A DNA stretch of 6,415 nucleotides from positions 1 to 6,415 of the forward strand of contig JAABTB010000141.1 of NCBI GenBank assembly GCA_011390085.1, read 5' to 3'. Made by a program: the position numbers and the translations under genes. Below are positions 5,349 to 6,415 of the stretch, one piece after another. The notes beneath the pieces are model-generated. The model had not been told where the DNA came from and ran no database searches. It was given only the letters and a program-made list of their open reading frames with translations. This stretch comes from Desulfobacula sp. (GTDB lineage Bacteria; Desulfobacterota; Desulfobacteria; Desulfobacterales; Desulfobacteraceae). The stretch's first letter is position 1, and each line of letters starts with the position of its first letter.

Positions 5349-6415
5349 TCATTCCGGCTTGAGTGGAATATCGTATTCCTTCATTTTTTTATAGAGCAGG
5401 GTCCTATGAATCCCGAGCAGTTTTGCAGCCTTTGCCTTATTATAATTTGTCCTGGCCAGGGCCTGGGAAATGGTTTCCGCCTGAGCCCGGCTCCGGGCGG
5501 TTTTAAGTGTGGGGTTTGACTCTTTCCCCAGGGTCTGCGGGGGTTGCTCCGGATGAAAAGGCAGATCCCCCTTGTAAATGGTGGTGTCTGCCGACGCATA
5601 CATGGCCCGCTCCAGAACATTGGACAGCTCACGGGCATTGCCGGGCCAGCCGTAGTGCTCCAATTCTTTCTCCGCCTCTTTTTCCAGGGTGGTCTGCGGA
5701 CGGTTGGCGGCCAGTGCCATTTTTTTCAGAAGATGCCGGGCCAGGGGGATGATATCTTTTTGCCTCTCCCGCAGGGGCGGGATATGGATGGGAATGACAT
5801 TCAGGCGATAAAAAAGATCTTTTCTGAATGCATATTTTTCCATCAGTGCGTCCAGTTTTTGATTTGTGGCGCAGATCACCCTGAAATCCGACCGGATGAT
5901 TTTTGTGCCGCCCACCCTTTCAAATTCCTTATCTTCAAGGACCCGAAGCAATTTCGGCTGCATATCCAAGGGAAGGTCCCCGATTTCATCCAGGAAAATG
6001 GTGCCGGTGTGAGCCAGCTCGAATTTTCCGGGTTTTCCCTTAACCTTGGCCCCGGTAAAGGCGCCTTCGTCATATCCGAACAATTCCGATTCCAGAAGAT
6101 CCTTTGGGATGGCCGCACAATTGATCCGCACAAAGGGATGGTGCCGTCTCGGACTTGCATGGTGAATGGCCTGGGCAAAGAGTTCCTTACCGGTCCCGCT
6201 CTCCCCTGTAATCAAAACTGTGGAGTCGTTTAACGCCGCCTTCTGGGCTTCTGCCTTGAGACGGTGGATGTCATCGCTTTTCCCGATGATGCAGTCAAAG
6301 GTATATTGGGTGGACCGAAGGTCAAAGAGTTCCTTTTCAAACAGCCGGACCTTGGATTCCAGCACGGATAATTTTGCGGCCAGTTCCTTGACCTCTTCCA
6401 CATTCCGGAACATGA
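5349..6415 (-). CDS. Sigma-54-dependent transcriptional activator (PAS-AAA+-Fis type), C-terminal part
   Basis: This is an enhancer-binding protein that would use ATP to open promoter complexes of sigma-54 RNA polymerase. At least 354 residues are visible, and the frame stays open to the right edge. Counting from the Met at 6413: a predicted coiled linker at about 5-33; the AAA+ domain from about 42, with Walker A GESGTGKE at 70-77, GAFTGA (sigma-54 contact) at 117-122, Walker B TIFLDE at 138-143, and arginine-finger candidates Arg197 and Arg203; then YGWPGNARELSNVLERAM (sensor II region); and a Fis-type helix-turn-helix at about 325-347. All motifs needed for activity look intact. The first residues (MFRNVEEVKELAAKL) resemble the last strand of a PAS domain leading into a linker helix, so this Met is probably internal and an N-terminal sensory PAS domain lies outside the window. 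It ends 11 bases from the converging response regulator gene. Targets are unknown; no convincing sigma-54 promoter is seen here. Confidence 0.93.
   Translation of the reverse strand, partial: MFRNVEEVKELAAKLSVLESKVRLFEKELFDLRSTQYTFDCIIGKSDDIHRLKAEAQKAALNDSTVLITGESGTGKELFAQAIHHASPRRHHPFVRINCAAIPKDLLESELFGYDEGAFTGAKVKGKPGKFELAHTGTIFLDEIGDLPLDMQPKLLRVLEDKEFERVGGTKIIRSDFRVICATNQKLDALMEKYAFRKDLFYRLNVIPIHIPPLRERQKDIIPLARHLLKKMALAANRPQTTLEKEAEKELEHYGWPGNARELSNVLERAMYASADTTIYKGDLPFHPEQPPQTLGKESNPTLKTARSRAQAETISQALARTNYNKAKAAKLLGIHRTLLYKKMKEYDIPLKPE

Noticed and set aside
5544..6233. A 229-codon open frame on the + strand opposite the sigma-54 activator
   Set aside because: It is antisense to a conserved AAA+ domain, its product has no recognisable motif, and no ribosome binding site stands out.
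6411..6413. ATG (on the - strand) as the true start of the sigma-54 activator
   Set aside because: The following residues look like the end of a PAS domain, and the window ends two bases further on, so no ribosome binding site can be judged. Treated as probably internal.

Overview
This window looks like a piece of a chromosome from an anaerobic, probably sulfate-reducing deltaproteobacterium of the Desulfobacterales type. GC is moderate (mid-50s percent by eye). The gene style fits: a branched-chain-amino-acid-type (HAAT/LIV) ABC transporter followed directly by an acyl-CoA ligase, plus a sigma-54 activator of PAS-AAA+-Fis type. The lineage call is an impression from protein style and gene order, not the result of a search.

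Layout. Positions 2-4813 on the + strand form a tightly packed operon. It holds the C-terminal two thirds of a LivH permease (2-595, running off the left edge), LivM permease (599-1612), LivG ATPase (1609-2394), LivF ATPase (2387-3136) and an ANL-superfamily acyl-CoA ligase/synthetase (3155-4813). After a 38-base gap without a visible terminator comes a small single-receiver response regulator (4852-5337), probably in the same transcript. Gene junctions are 3 bases, a 4-base overlap, an 8-base overlap, 18 bases and 38 bases, and each has a recognisable Shine-Dalgarno. The periplasmic binding protein (LivK type) that such a transporter needs is not here and may lie left of the window. On the - strand, ending 11 bases from the response regulator, is the 3' part of a sigma-54-dependent activator (5349-6415). 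Its visible start is probably internal, just at the end of a PAS domain.

How the genes may work together (inference). LivH and LivM form the membrane channel and LivG/LivF the ATPase pair. The next product activates a carboxylic acid to an acyl-CoA through an acyl-AMP intermediate. This suggests uptake and immediate CoA activation of a carboxylate (aromatic, alicyclic or aliphatic) rather than simple amino-acid import. The receiver-only protein and the neighbouring sigma-54 activator are candidate regulators.

The points most worth a second look are: the aromatic-rich C-terminal tail of the response regulator; an apparently asymmetric ATPase pair (degenerate ABC signature in LivG, no H-loop histidine in LivF); an insert in LivF; and a skew in the Leu codon used before Met (14 of 16 Leu-Met pairs I found are CTC-ATG). 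No RNA gene, CRISPR array, insertion sequence or phage gene was seen, and no stretch over 300 bases lacks a gene. I saw no convincing previously undescribed system, though the transporter-ligase-receiver grouping is functionally uncharacterised as far as can be told from sequence alone.
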